From: Callorhinus ursinus
Taxonomy: Eukaryota; Chordata; Mammalia; Carnivora; Otariidae
Assembly (NCBI RefSeq): GCF_003265705.1
Contig: NW_020312902.1
Location: 15,750,970-15,814,969, forward strand
Length of the DNA: 64,000 bases
Direction of reading: 5' to 3'
Positions 1-18,540 of the stretch are shown one piece after another. The notes under the pieces were generated by a model that had not been told where the DNA came from, searched no databases, and worked only from the letters and a program-made list of their open reading frames with translations. A program made the translations under genes and the position numbers. Numbering within the stretch: the first letter of the stretch is position 1; each line of letters starts with the position of its first letter.

Positions 1-560
1 TCTCTAAACGGATTTATTCTCTCTTCCCCAAAGGGATCGCTTCCCGGGTTTCGGCCTGGGCCACCGGCTCTTTGTCACTGGCCCAGCCTGTCAGGCGGGT
101 TCAGCAGCCGCCGCCTCTGTCCTCCCCTCACCCTTAGTCCGCAGGCAGGGAGGCTGGCCAGCAACCATGGGATGGAGAACTTTGGGAGAGATAAAGGGAA
201 GGGCTGTAGTCCGAGCCGGGTCCTTGGGCCCTTGGCTTGAGGGGCCTCAACCGCTTGTGAGCGCCGGGCGTCCGCCCCCTCCCCAGTTTCCAATAACTCT
301 ATTGGCTGTTCTGGCTGTCCATCTTCACCGATGACCCCGCCTCTGGGCCTTGCCGGATGAGGGCAGCTCTCCGCAGTGATTGGCTTGCGCCCCTGCCATT
401 CTTCCGGGCCGCCATAATGTTTCCTCATGTTTCCTCTCTCTAAGGGGCGGGCGGGTGCGCAAGAGCTGTGGGGATTGGCTTCGGGAACTCAACAGTGGAG
501 CGGCCTGACGGGCTGGGGCCCGCCCTCGTGTGGAGAAGGGCTAAGTTTCCTTCGGTCCCC
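1..560. promoter_or_regulatory. CpG-rich promoter-like block, gene unknown
   Basis: The block is rich in CpG (about seven in the 90 bases from 331 to 420). It carries three inverted CCAAT boxes (attgg at 301-305, 379-383 and 474-478), a GC box (444-455), an ETS-type CCGGAAG on the minus strand (401-407) and a YY1-type TTATGGCGGC on the minus strand (408-417). YY1 just inside a start with a GC box and CCAAT upstream suggests a minus-strand start near 420. A minus-strand AATAAA lies at 13-18. In human this neighbourhood holds the divergent SUFU and ACTR1A starts. No ACTR1A exon 1 (MESYDVIANQPVVIDN) is readable here, so this may be an internal or alternative promoter. The motifs are seen; the promoter role is inferred. 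Confidence 0.5.
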
Positions 561-2135
561 AGCCGGGCAGGCAGCTTGGAGGTGTATATGGGTGGGGCTC
601 GGGAATCTGGTGCCAGAAATGGCCATAGGATTTCAGTTATTTCTGTGATTATAGATTACAACGTTAATAAAGATCCAGAAGAAAAGAGAGTGACCAAGCA
701 AGCAGGGAGGTACCATCCTCTTCAGAACGCCTAGCAGCTGGGGAAAAAAATTACTAAACATATTTGCCAGGCGCTCAATGGCTGCAGGGGGAGTTTCACG
801 TACATTCGAATTGAGTTCTCACAAAAATTGGGTGGATAGTTAAGGCAGGAAGTTTGATCCCCGTTTTACAAATGGAAAAAAAAAACAACCCACGAAGAGG
901 TAAAGCGAGCCCAAGGTCACACGGTAGAGGTGACCTAAAACCAGTTCTTTATCCGCTATTCCTCTTGCTAGTAGTAGCCCACGCAAATGCATCAATAGTG
1001 ACAAACGAAAAGAATCTAAATAACTGCTCTTATTTGCTCTTATTTGGGGCGGAGGGTGACTGTTGTAAAACAGCTGTAAAACAGCCCCACTGAGAGGGCT
1101 CATCCGGCCGAGATTGGTTGGGTCCCTCTATTGAGGGAAAACTCAGTTCTATCCGTCCTAAGCTGTCGGATTCATTGTTGATCCAGCCCTTGGGACCTTA
1201 GGCATGTTACAAGGTGCCTTCGTTTGCATCATCTCCTTTAAGCGTCAGCTCTGGTAGGTGGATAGGAATTACTGTCCCCTGTTTATGCAGGAAAGTGAAC
1301 CTTAGAGAGGTTAAATAGCAGTTAGTATGCAAGCCACCTGTCTTAGAAGTTGAGGAGCCAAGACTCAAATTGAGGTTGGGTTCCAAGTTTCTCATTTTTT
1401 CCGAGGAAAGGTGCTTGTTTGTTGTTAGCTTTCCTTCTCTCCAGAGGTATAGCTTCTGCCTTGAAAGGCAGGAGGGGGAGCTCAATGAGACACCTCATTT
1501 TGGGGAGGAATTTTTTTTTTTTGGTCTCCCTCACTGGACTGTTAAATGCTTGGGGGAAAAGATAGCATTCTTTCATTTTTTTATTACTCTCCCCTTCCCA
1601 CCTTCCTTCACACATATAGCACCTACAGCCTGGCACCACTGTGTGCTCAGTAATTGTTTTTTCATTGTACTGATGGGCGGGTGGATGAGTGACCAAATAT
1701 CACAGTAACAAAGATGTCTTTAAATAAGGAAAGGACTGAAGTGGGGAGAGACTCCTAGTTAGTTACTGCAGAGGGCTGAATAGATCTTGTTCTTGATTCG
1801 ATTTTCAGAGAACACTGTTTCTATCTTCAACCAACTTGTATGTACTTCATCTGCATTTTTCTTAATTTTAAAAAGAAAAAAATAGAAATTAACAATTTCC
1901 TGTTTTCATCAGCAATGCAGAAGCAGCAATCTATCCATCCCATTAGATCCTTTGATTCTGGAATTTGGGGGCAGGAGTTCCATCTCCAGCCATTTTCTTT
2001 AATGTCACTTAAGCTAATGCTTTTTAGTTTCTCCTTTCTCTTTCTCCATAGTGTATTTGAAATGCATCAAAGCAGAGGTGCATTTTCAGTTTTAAGATTT
2101 AAAGAATTGATTTATTTTCTCTGGGAAAACATTTC

Positions 2136-2335
2136 TTTTTTTTAATTTTACTTATTTGAGAGAGAGAGAAAGTGTGAGCGAGAGAGAGCAGGAGCAGGGG
2201 GGAGGGGCTAAGGGAGAGGGAGAAGCAGACTCCCCGCTGAACGGGGAGCCCGATGCGGGGCTCAGTCCCAGGACCCTGAGATCATGACCTGAGCTGAAGG
2301 CAGACACTTAACTGACTGAGCCACCCAGGCGCCCC
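2136..2335 (-). repeat. SINEC element
   Basis: Reverse copy flanked by ctgggaaaa on both sides. Confidence 0.95.
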
Positions 2336-2643
2336 TGGGAAAAAGTTTCTTTTATTATGCCAGTAATTCTGCCAAAAGGTGAAGTAGGAGAAATTCTCTC
2401 ATTAGGATTTACTGAGCACCTGCCACATATTTAGATCTGGGACCTCAGGTAGTTCTTGCTGTTTGACATTTAGAGATTTTGTTTTGTTTCAAAGTGAAGG
2501 ATGGATAGGAAAAATCATTTGAAATATTTGAGCCCACTTTATGAGAATAATGTGTATCTAGCAGATTTAACTGCTCCATAGCTTAACACATTGCTACAAC
2601 TTTATTTCTGGGCAAAGGAGAGTGTAATTAAAAGAAAGGAGAG

Positions 2644-2855
2644 GGGCGCCCAGGTGGCTCAGTCAGGTAAGCTACATGACTCTTGACTTTGGTTCAGGGC
2701 GTGATTGCAGGGTCATGAGATCGAGCCCCCAGTTGGGCTCCTCGCTCAGAGGGGGAGTCTGCTTGAGGGTTCTCTCTCTCTCTCTGTCTGCTCCTCCCCT
2801 GTTCACATGCGCGTGCTCTCTCTCTCTCAAATAAATAAATAAATAATTAAAAAGC
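2644..2855 (+). repeat. SINEC element
   Basis: Plus copy, diverged head (gcgcccaggtggctcagtcagg), tail AAATAAATAAATAATT. Confidence 0.93.
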
Positions 2856-2856
2856 G

Positions 2857-3085
2857 GGGGGCACCTGGGTGGCTCAGTCGTTAAGCATCTGCCTTCGGCT
2901 CAGGTCATGATCCCAGGATCCTGAGATCGAACCCCACATCAGGCTCCCTGCTCAGCCGGAAGCCTGCTTCTCTCTCTCCCACTCCCCCTGCTTGTGTTCC
3001 CTCTCTCGCTGTGTCTCTCTCTGTCAAATAAATAAATAAAATCAAGAAAGAAAGAAAGAAAGAAAGGAAAAGAAAAGAAGAACAA
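2857..3085 (+). repeat. SINEC element with (AAAG)n tail
   Basis: Plus copy directly behind the previous one. The tail has grown into an AAAG repeat at about 3045-3078. Confidence 0.94.
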
Positions 3086-3711
3086 AGAAAGCAGGGAAAA
3101 GAGGGAAGAGCCTCATTATCAGTTCACAGCCTTTCCCAGACTTAAAATAATTGTTGACTACTCCTTTCTTCTTATTCTGGCACCAAACCAATTCATGAGA
3201 GTTTAATGAGGAAAATGGAAGGGGAGGTGCACATGCACGCACTCTAATGACAACAATAAAGTGATAGGTACTTTTAAAAACTGAACATAAGTCATTCTTC
3301 CTAAAGGTATGTCATAGATAGTAATACAAGAGGAGGGCAGCTCCTAGGCCACATTTTGAGGACTATAACACTTTGATTAGAATACTGTGTTTATTCTGAA
3401 GCTCAGGTCTTTGCTGAGATCTCAAAGGTTAAGTTCTGTCCTAAAATGGATCAATGTTCTGGTCAGTCTTAAAACTGTCTTCGTGACTATTTGGGCCTAA
3501 ATGCAGGAATAGTGTCAGATCTTTTCAAGTTCATCAGTAAACTAGGTAAGTTTCACTGGGGGGATCTTAAACTGCTTTAGCCCACCTTTTTAAAAAAACA
3601 AGGTATTTAACATACAGGAAATTTCAGAGAAGTATATAACAAGCACCCACATAGCACGTGTCTACCACCCACATTTACTAAATGTGGACATTTGCCATAT
3701 TTGCTTCAGGA

Positions 3712-3897
3712 TTTTTTTTTTAATTTATTTTATTTGACAGAGAGAGCACAAGCGGGAGGGAGCTGCAGAAAGAGGGAGAGGGAGAAGCAGGCTCCCAGCT
3801 GAGCAGGTGGCCCGATGCGGGGCTCGATCCCAGGACCCTGGGATCATGACCTGAGCCGAAGGCAGACACTTAACCCACTGAGCCACCCAGGCACCCC
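3712..3897 (-). repeat. SINEC element
   Basis: Reverse copy flanked by tgcttcagga on both sides. It interrupts an old L1-like segment. Confidence 0.95.
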
Positions 3898-4066
3898 TGC
3901 TTCAGGACTTTTTCTTAGGAAATAAACATTACAGATATAATCGAAGCCTCGTTGTGCTCCCCTCCACCATCCCGTCCCCCTACCCCAGAAGTAACCACAG
4001 AAGCAAACTGTCATCATAAGTTGATGTGCTCCTTTCCATCCATGACTTGCAGACATAGATATTTTA

Positions 4067-4068
<2 letters not shown>

Positions 4069-4107
<39 letters not shown>
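4069..4107 (+). repeat. (TG)n microsatellite
   Basis: Uninterrupted TG repeat of about 19 units. Confidence 0.95.
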
Positions 4108-4108
<1 letters not shown>

Positions 4109-4163
4109 TATTTGTGTTTTGAATTTTTACTTAAGTGCTATCATCTTATTTGCCAGCTCTTCT

Positions 4164-4361
4164 TCTTTTTTAGATTTATTTATTTGAGAGAGTGAGCACG
4201 AACGGGTGGAGGGGCAGAAGGAGAGGAAGAGGGAAACGCAAGCAGACTAACTGTGCTGAGCCCAAAGCCCGACACGGGGCTTGATCTCATGACCTTGAGA
4301 TCACAACCTGAGGCAAAACCAAGAGTCAGACGCTTAACCGACTGCCCCACCCCGGCACCCC
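4164..4361 (-). repeat. SINEC element
   Basis: Reverse copy, diverged. Flanks cttcttctttt on both sides. Confidence 0.93.
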
Positions 4362-4548
4362 AACTTCTTCTTTTTATTATAGAAAATGTCAAACATAAAC
4401 AAAAGGAGAGGAATAGTGTAACAAACATCCACATATACATCACCTAGCTGTAACAGTTATCAGCTCCTGGCTAATCTTTTTGAACTGCATTCCCACCTAC
4501 TTCCCTCTCTTATACTGTGGGGTTTTTTTTTAACTTTTTAAAAATTTA

Positions 4549-4739
4549 TTTTTTTTTAAAGATTTATTTGAGAGAGAGCACACGAGCAGGGGGGAGGGCA
4601 GAGGGAGAGAGAGAATCTCAAGCAGACTCCACCCTAAGTGTGGAGCCCAACATGAGGCTCAATCTCACGACCCTGAGATCCTGACCTGAGCCTAAATCAA
4701 GAGTGGGATAATTAGCCGACTAACCCACCCAGGCGCCCC
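4549..4739 (-). repeat. SINEC element
   Basis: Reverse copy with diverged body (aatctcaagcagactccacc), an older subfamily. Confidence 0.92.
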
Positions 4740-4832
4740 TTTATTTTTTTAAGTGAGCTCTATGCCCAATATGGGGTTTGAACTCACAACCCTGAGATCA
4801 AGAGTTGCATGTTCTGAGCCAGCCAGTGACCC
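4740..4832 (-). repeat. Short SINEC-family element
   Basis: Reverse of the short form (ctccatgcccaatgtgggg type, 'aactcacaaccctgagatca'). It lacks the CT-rich body and abuts the previous copy. Confidence 0.85.
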
Positions 4833-4861
4833 TTTCCCATGCTCTTTAAAAAATATAATCA

Positions 4862-5060
4862 GGGCACCTGGGTGGCTCAGTCGGTTAAGCGTCTGCCTTC
4901 AGCTCAGGTCATGAACCCGGGGTCCTGGGATGGAGCCCCATGTCTGGCTCCCTGCTCGGGGTGTCTGCTTCTCCCTCTCTCTCTACCCCTTCCCCCAGCT
5001 AGTGCTCTCTCTATGGCACAAATGCTCTCTCTCTCAAATAAATAAAATCTTCAAAAAAAC
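4862..5060 (+). repeat. SINEC element
   Basis: Plus copy with a tail of aaataaataaaatcttcaaaaaa. A diverged flank repeat (atataatca / accataatca) is visible. Confidence 0.94.
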
Positions 5061-5151
5061 CATAATCAATATACTATTATCAAACCTAAAAAAATTAATA
5101 ATTCCTTAATATCATCAAATATTCAATGTTCAAATTTCACAAATGGTCTCA

Positions 5152-5362
5152 ATTTTTTTATTATTATTATTATTTTAAAGATTTTATTTATTTATTTGAC
5201 AGAGAGACAGCGAGAGAGGGAACACAAGCAGGGGGAGTGGGAGAGGGAGAAGCAGGCCTCCCACTGAGCAGGGAGCCCGATGTGGGACTTGATCCCAGGA
5301 CCCTGAGATCATGACCTGAGCCGAAGGCAGTCGCTTAACCAACTGAGCCACCCAGGCGCCCC
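5152..5362 (-). repeat. SINEC element
   Basis: Reverse copy with an ATT-repeat start (5158-5174). Confidence 0.95.
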
Positions 5363-5392
5363 TTATTATTTTTTTTACAATTTGTCATCAGC

Positions 5393-5586
5393 TTTTTTTT
5401 TTTTTAAAGATTGTATTTATTTTTGACAGAGAGAGTGTACAAGCAGGGGAAGCAGCAGGCAGAGGGAGAGGGAGAAGCAGGCTCCCCACGGAGCAGGGAG
5501 CCTGATGTGGGGCTCGATCCCAGGACCCTGGGATCACGACCCGAGCCGAAGGCAGACGCTTAACCGTCTGAGCCACTCAGGCCCCC
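5393..5586 (-). repeat. SINEC element
   Basis: Reverse copy flanked by ttgtcatcagct on both sides. Confidence 0.95.
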
Positions 5587-5624
5587 TTGTCATCAGCTCT
5601 TGAGATCTGCTGATTCACTTAAGG

Positions 5625-5838
5625 TTTTTTTTTTAAGATTTTATGTATTTATTAATTTTGAGAGAGAGAGCACATGTGAGTGTTAGCGGAGGAGGGTCAG
5701 AGGGAGAGAGAGAATCTCAAGCAGACTCCATGCTAAGCTCAGAGCCTGAAGTGGGGCTCAGTCTCACAGCCCTGAGATCAGGACCTGGTCGAAGTCAAGA
5801 GTTGGATGCTCAACCGACTGAGCCACCCAGGCGCCCCT
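5625..5838 (-). repeat. SINEC element
   Basis: Reverse copy of an older subfamily (aatctcaagcagactccatgc), flanked by diverged ctgattcactt / ctgatttactt. Confidence 0.93.
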
Positions 5839-6644
5839 GATTTACTTCAGTTTAAGAGACATTAGAATTAGCTGAGGAAATGAAGTCAGTATATTTATTT
5901 AACCCTGTCACTTGTGATATGATATTCAACCTGTTGGTTGTCCAACTTCAGCAAGAATCCATCCCTAGCTTACTGGAAAGAATGAAAAGGAGGTGATTTA
6001 CAGAGATAGCTCACTGTTCAATCATGTATATTTTGAGAGCCAAGGATGTGCTTCATACCAAGCTGGGTGCTCTGAGGGTAAGAAAGAAACCAGGTACCAT
6101 GTGGAAGGGGAAACATCATGAATTAGTTGCTGGGAATGCCTTGAATAGGAGTCTCAAACTCAGTGCTTGCAGAGGCCAAGCAGGAACATAAAAAGGGGGA
6201 GGAAGAGAGTAGCCTTAAAGAAGGCATGAGGACTCTGGAAGGTGCACTGAGTATGTCTGACCAAAGGACCAGCTGCTTTTCATTTCCAGCCAGTTGCCCC
6301 CATGCAGGAATGCAGGCCCAGTGTTGCCAGATTTTCTGTTGTTTCAAGAGAAACCAGAAAATTGATACATTGTATATGCAGTCTAATTTTTAACTGTTGG
6401 AAGTTAATGTAAAAGTAGTTTGTCATCTGCAGAGGTGGATAATAAATTCGTGGTTGCCTAGGACTACTTGCGGGAGAGGGCAGGTAGGATAGAGAGTGCT
6501 GATGGGTACAGTTTCTGGGATGCTGAGGAAGTTCTAACATTTCACTGTGGTGAGGATTATACCACTCCATGACTATACTAAGAACCATTGAGTTACATAC
6601 CTTAAGTGGATAAATTATATGGTAGTGAATTTTATTTCCATAAA

Positions 6645-7041
6645 TTTTTTTTTCAGATTTTATTTATTTAGGGGCGCCTGGGTGGCTCAGTCGTTAAGCG
6701 TCTGCCTTCGGCTCAGGTCATGATCCCAGGGTCCTGGGATCGGGCCCCGCATCGGGCTCCCTGCTTGGTGGGAAGCCTGCTTCTCCCTCTCCCACTCCCC
6801 ATACTTGTGTTCCCTCCCTCGCTGTGTCTCTCTCTGTCAAATAAATAAAATCTTAAAAAAAAAAAGATTTTATTTATTTATTTGACAGAGACACAGTGAG
6901 AGAGGGAACACAAGCAGGGGGAGAGGGAGAAGCAGACTTCCCGCCGAGCAGGGAGCCCAATGCGGGGCTTGATCCCAGGACCCTGGGATCATGACCAGAG
7001 CCGAAGGCAGACGCTTAATGACTGAGCCACCCAGGTGCCCC
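6645..7041 (-). repeat. SINEC element split by a younger SINEC
   Basis: Reverse copy with its first part at 6645-6670 and its body at 6865-7041, separated by a plus copy. Confidence 0.93.
6671..6864 (+). repeat. SINEC element nested in a SINEC
   Basis: Plus copy flanked by a perfect 16-bp duplication agattttatttattta (6655-6670 and 6865-6880) made from the host SINE. Confidence 0.95.
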
Positions 7042-7587
7042 TCCATAAAGTTTTTTAAAAAGTATTTTGTGGGCCAAACAAAATATGTCTTGGTGCCAAA
7101 ATGGGCCACCAGTGTCCTGGAATCTGAGGCTCAACCTCTCAGCATCTTTTTCCCACTTGTAAAATGGGAGACAGCTAGCCTCCTTCCCACCGTGTCAAGA
7201 ATAAGCAGGGGTACTTAGGCTAAAGGTGCCCAAGCCACGGGCCCATAGTCAGCAGGTACTGGGAGAGCCTGGCTGAGGGATTCACTTTTTGCCTGCTTCA
7301 GAAAGAGAATGGTCATTGGTGGCTGGCAGCAGACTTGAGTCCTCAGATCTCAAATATTTATTATGAAACTACTTTTTCAAGAAGCCTCTCTACAAGGCAC
7401 TTATTTATTTGGCATTGCCAGAGTTAATAACAAAGAGAGTGGAAGCTCATTTGCCAGGTACATAGTTCCTAGGTACAAATACTATTAAAGAAATGGACAA
7501 GGCCCCTTTATATGGGGTGGGGTTTTAGCAGAATAGAAGCAGCTCAGCTGCCTCCCCCATCCCGCTCACTCTTTACCCAGTTGCTGG

Positions 7588-7632
7588 CCTGGCAGGCAAG
7601 CTCGTGGGACTGCAGAGGCAAGCTCGTGGGAC
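7588..7632 (+). repeat. 22-bp tandem direct repeat
   Basis: Two identical 22-bp units (gcaagctcgtgggactgcag + ag) in a row, then a partial third start (caagct). Confidence 0.85.
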
Positions 7633-8032
7633 TGCAGAGACAAGCTGGGTCTGGTTCCACCATGTGCATCATTCCCAATGCTGCACACCTCTGCCTGCAG
7701 CTTCTGGCATTCCAGCCGCCTGTTCAGGCTCCATACTTTAGGCTTCATTGACCAATCATTTGAGCTTGGTTTTAATTTTAGGCAGCCAGCATCTATCTGA
7801 GTACCTTCAAATGCCGGATACTGCTGATACATAAAGTCTCTGAGCTTGAGAAACTTGGGCTGAAAACAGACAAAAATGGAAACCATAAATTCAGATAGAT
7901 AGCAGAAGGAAATGCAGACTACCTAGTGGTACAGGTAATGGTGATTTTGTGAAATAATAGGAAGATGATAATTAATTCCAACAGGGGATTATCGTTCAGG
8001 AGGAAGGCAGTGACATTAGAACTGGGTCTTTA

Positions 8033-8228
8033 GAGCGCCTGGGTGGCTCAGTCAGTTAAGCATCTGCCTTTGGCTCAGGTCATGATCCCAGGGTCCTGGG
8101 ATTGAGTCCGGTGTCGGCCTGCCTGCTCAGCCGGGAGTCTGCTTCTCCCTCTGCCTTTCCCCCATGCTCGTGATCTCTCTCTTTCTCTCTCTCTCTCAAA
8201 TAAATTAAAAGAAGAAGAAGAAGAAGAA
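8033..8228 (+). repeat. SINEC element with (GAA)n tail
   Basis: Plus copy with an AAG repeat tail (8211-8228). Flanks tgggtcttta on both sides. Confidence 0.95.
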
Positions 8229-9882
8229 GTGGGTCTTTATACTCTCTTGCTGGGAAGGACAGAGAGGAAGAAATGAACCTAACATCTTAATTTACCTTGT
8301 TACTCGGACACTAGTCTGATTTTGCTAGTAAACTCAAAATTAAATATCTAGGAAAATCATCTCTTCAAAATATCTAGAATCTGAAATGCAGGTCTCATCT
8401 TTTCTTTTCTTGTTTTCAACCTCTGCCAGCAGGTCCAGTTAGTCTGTTGGCATCACCACACCCAGATGAAGGCAGTGAGCAATTACCGGAAGCTTGAGCC
8501 AACAAGTTTCTGGAGTTCTTCTGTGCAGTGCTGTTCTCACTCCCCGTGCCTCTGTCCCAGAGCCCTGGGGCTGCAGCCATACTCCCTCCTTCCCAGGCTC
8601 TCAGCTCAGTTTACATCTGCCCCTTTTCCAGGCTCCTTGCTGTTCTGCCCAGGCCGATGAGTTTGCACATTGTCTCCTGTTTTCTCTCTTTTCTGTTGGC
8701 AGAGGTTCCTGCTATCTTAGAGAATGGGCATTCCCTATCCTTTAGCTATTTCCTCCTCCCTCTGTCTTGCCAGAGTCAGGCATCAGGATGGCCTATCTAA
8801 CCACTGCCCCCCCCCCAACACACACACACTTCTCCTATAGAAGAGCAGGAATAAGAGACAGAGGAAACCAGGGATGTTGCAGGAAAGCCTTTGGTGCAAA
8901 GATAACCTTGGCTATTTAGCATCTCCTGATGTGTTTACTGCTTGCTGTGTGGGTTCTGGAAATATCACTCTCCGCCCCAAGAGAAGTGATCAACAGGCAG
9001 CAGGAAAAGGTTTGCCTGTGTTATATGTGCAGCTGCAAACCATGTCGGGGTGGAAGGGTGAGCGTATCGGGTGTGGTGGTAGAAGAGTTAAGAAGGAAGA
9101 GAACAGGCTCTATCTGTAGGCAGTATCAAGCCTCGACATCTGTCCTGCACAGAGTTGGCATCTGTGTCTAGAGACACCATTTACTTTGGTTGGGCCCTAG
9201 GTGGCACCAGAGATGTTGACAGAGAAGTCAGATTCTCTTCTGGCACCCCACCCAATTTACCAAGGATTGGAGCAGCAGGATTGTAATGTTGGGTCTCTTC
9301 TCAGGTGATGCTTTAGAACTTCCCGGCTCTTTACCATCAGGAGACCAGTGAGTAAAAAAAAAAAAGCATAGTAAAAATATAAAACAACCACAACCCTCAC
9401 CCCACAACAGAGCATAGAGGTTTGCCCCTGCAGTATGAACCAGATAACGTGTGTTCCATCAGTCAGCTTCGAGCATGGCGGTGTTCACGGTGGTGTCTGT
9501 CCTAGAGACCATGGAGGGCAGGGTGAGTTCAGGCCTGAGCTGGGAAAGTCGGTTAATAGTGTCCCATGTGGTTTAACAGAAAGAATCACGTTCTTCCCAC
9601 CTTGATTATGTTCCTGAACTTGGCTGCTTTGTTGCTTCTAGGTACTTTTCTCCCCTCAGGTTTTCTCTTTTTCTTCCCTTTATTAGTATTATTTTTGATT
9701 CTAGAAGTAAAGCATGGTCAGTGTAGAAAAGTCAAAGAATACCAAAAAATCAAGTAATACTTTGAGTGTATAGTGAAAGTTCTCACCATCCCCAGTCCCA
9801 CTTCCCTCCTGGCAGAATGCATTTCGTCTACAGACGCTCATACAAAAGGACACGTTGTATACAGATATAAGGTCTCTTTTAA

Positions 9883-16773
<6,891 letters not shown>

Positions 16774-16860
16774 TGTTGGGACATCATCTTCACCTCTCTC
16801 TGAAGTTAACTCCACTTTAAAACTCGCTTTCTTGAGTCGGAGTGTTTGCGAGGAACTGCG

Positions 16861-17012
16861 TGTGTGTGTGTGTGTGTACACGAATGTGTGCACATATGCG
16901 AGAGCCGTGTGGCCCAGGTGTGTGTGTGTGTGTGTGTGTGTGTATGTACACGAATGTGTGCGCATGTATGTACACGGATGTGTGCGCATATGCGAGAGCC
17001 GTGTGGCCCAGG
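16861..17012 (+). repeat. (TG)n tract with duplicated 44-nt unit in the ACTR1A 3' UTR
   Basis: Two near-identical 44-nt units at 16875-16918 and 16969-17012 both begin tgtacacg and end cgtgtggcccagg. A partial unit lies at 16945-16968, and TG runs lie at about 16861-16876 and 16919-16944. This looks like duplication by slippage or unequal exchange anchored in the TG runs. Confidence 0.9.
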
Positions 17013-18516
17013 GATCCCAGGGCCCAGAAAGAACGATGAACTACCCATGATGGCAACGGCCTGAGGCCTAGGGTTGACCACTAACTGGCCCCTGACAGAA
17101 AAGAATGCTGGCAGAGAACTCCACTCCTTCGTCAGCTGGGCCTTTGTCTGGCTGTGTGGGACTATGTTTACTACCATAGGGAGACAGAGAGGGTAAATCC
17201 CGGGAGACCTTGCTGCTGCCCACCCTAGGCCCCATCCCACCCCCAGGGTGCCCTGAGGCCCACTGCCTCCCTTGCTCGTCCTTCTGCTCTCGATGCCAGT
17301 TGATCATGGACTGAGGACTGGGGCCGAAGTTGAGTTCTGTCTGGTTTTGTTGCAATTTGGGTTTGGGAGGCTGGGAAAGCACTCCAGGAGCTAATACTGA
17401 GACTTTAGGTCAGGAGACAGCAGGGGGCCCTCAACCTCACCTGGGGACCAGGACCACACTGGGCATTTGAAGAGGCAGGAGTAGTGCTATACTTCTGATT
17501 GGTGGCAGAGTGAATGCTCCAACCCCCAGCCCCTGTCCAGGGGGTCTCGGGAGAATTTCAGGAGCCTGTTGGCCCCAGGCCCTGTTACTTGCTTTTCATC
17601 CATCCTTGGGCAATGCCATCTTCAAACAGTTTTATTTATTGACGTGTTTGTTCAGTATGGGACTGGAGAGGGAGCCCATAGCCTCCTGCCCACCAGTCAC
17701 CCTGTTCACACTAATGTTTACAGCACCTCAGTTTAGCATAGCGTCCAGGGCCCCGCCACCCCCTGCTAATAGTGAACTAACAGTATCCACAGGCCTCAGG
17801 CCTATTTAGGATCAGAGGCTACATTCAAAGTCACTACCACCGGCCTCTTTCTTTCTTCCTCTTCCATTTGCTCACTGCCCTGGAATCAACAGGCTGGTTG
17901 CCAGTTGGATTTTTTGCAAAAGGAGGTAGAATCACTCTTTGGCAGAGGCCTCCAGCAAAGAAGGGGTATAGGGGATCCAGCGCCCTTAGGACTGGAGAAA
18001 GAGCCACCATTAACCAGGTTGCCTTTTCCCACTCTAGCTGCCCCATGGGGGGCTAGGTTGTAGAGGTGACAAGGCCCCAACTGGGCTGATTTGTGCCATT
18101 CTTAACTTTGGACTTGTCTGGTAAAGGAGGGAGGGGGCGAGACCAGAGTGCCAGGAGCTGACAGGCTCATCTCCCCTGATGCAGAAGGGCCAGGTCCCTA
18201 CCCTGGACTGGGCTGGCCTTGCAGTGTCCAAAGGCTCTTTAACCCAGATGGTGCAAAGCTGGGGCTAGCGGATCTTCACCGGCACCCTCACCTGTGACAC
18301 CAAGACCCGCCCCAATCCCAGATTCCAGGCAGCATTCTCCCCCATGCCGTCCAACGACCAAAGGCCCTGCCAGGTATGGGCCACAGCAGCAGGTGTGTGT
18401 GAAAGCGATGTGGCGACCCACGGACTGCAGTGTGCTTAACCAGCTCACCTCCCTTCTCCTAGCCCAAGCCTGTCCCTTGCACAAACCACGTTGCCTGGTG
18501 GGGCCCAGTGTACTTA

Positions 18517-18522
18517 AATAAA
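18517..18522 (+). terminator. ACTR1A: ACTR1A poly(A) signal AATAAA
   Basis: A canonical AATAAA hexamer lies on the plus strand in the expected place after the ACTR1A 3' UTR. A GT/T-rich stretch follows from about 18545. Confidence 0.8.
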
Positions 18523-18540
18523 GTCGTTCCAATAGATGCA

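Larger units (their letters stand above)
16774..18540 (+). other. ACTR1A: ACTR1A 3' UTR
   Basis: A long 3' UTR of about 1.77 kb follows the TAA at 16771-16773. It ends after AATAAA at 18517-18522, which lies about 15-20 bases before the likely cleavage site. It contains a (TG)n tract with a duplicated 44-nt unit at 16861-17012. No SINE lies in it. The end is inferred from the hexamer. Confidence 0.8.

Noticed and set aside
2857..2930. tRNA-like heads of the SINEC elements as tRNA genes
   Set aside because: They are parts of SINEs with CT-rich bodies and A-tails, and lack a complete cloverleaf.
9505..9530. ATGGAG near 9511 followed by GGTGAGT as ACTR1A exon 1
   Set aside because: The codons do not give MESYDVIANQPVVIDN, and the piece is too short and in the wrong sequence.
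16806..17240. Cys/Val- or His/Thr-repeat frames in the ACTR1A 3' UTR
   Set aside because: They are translations of the TG microsatellite.
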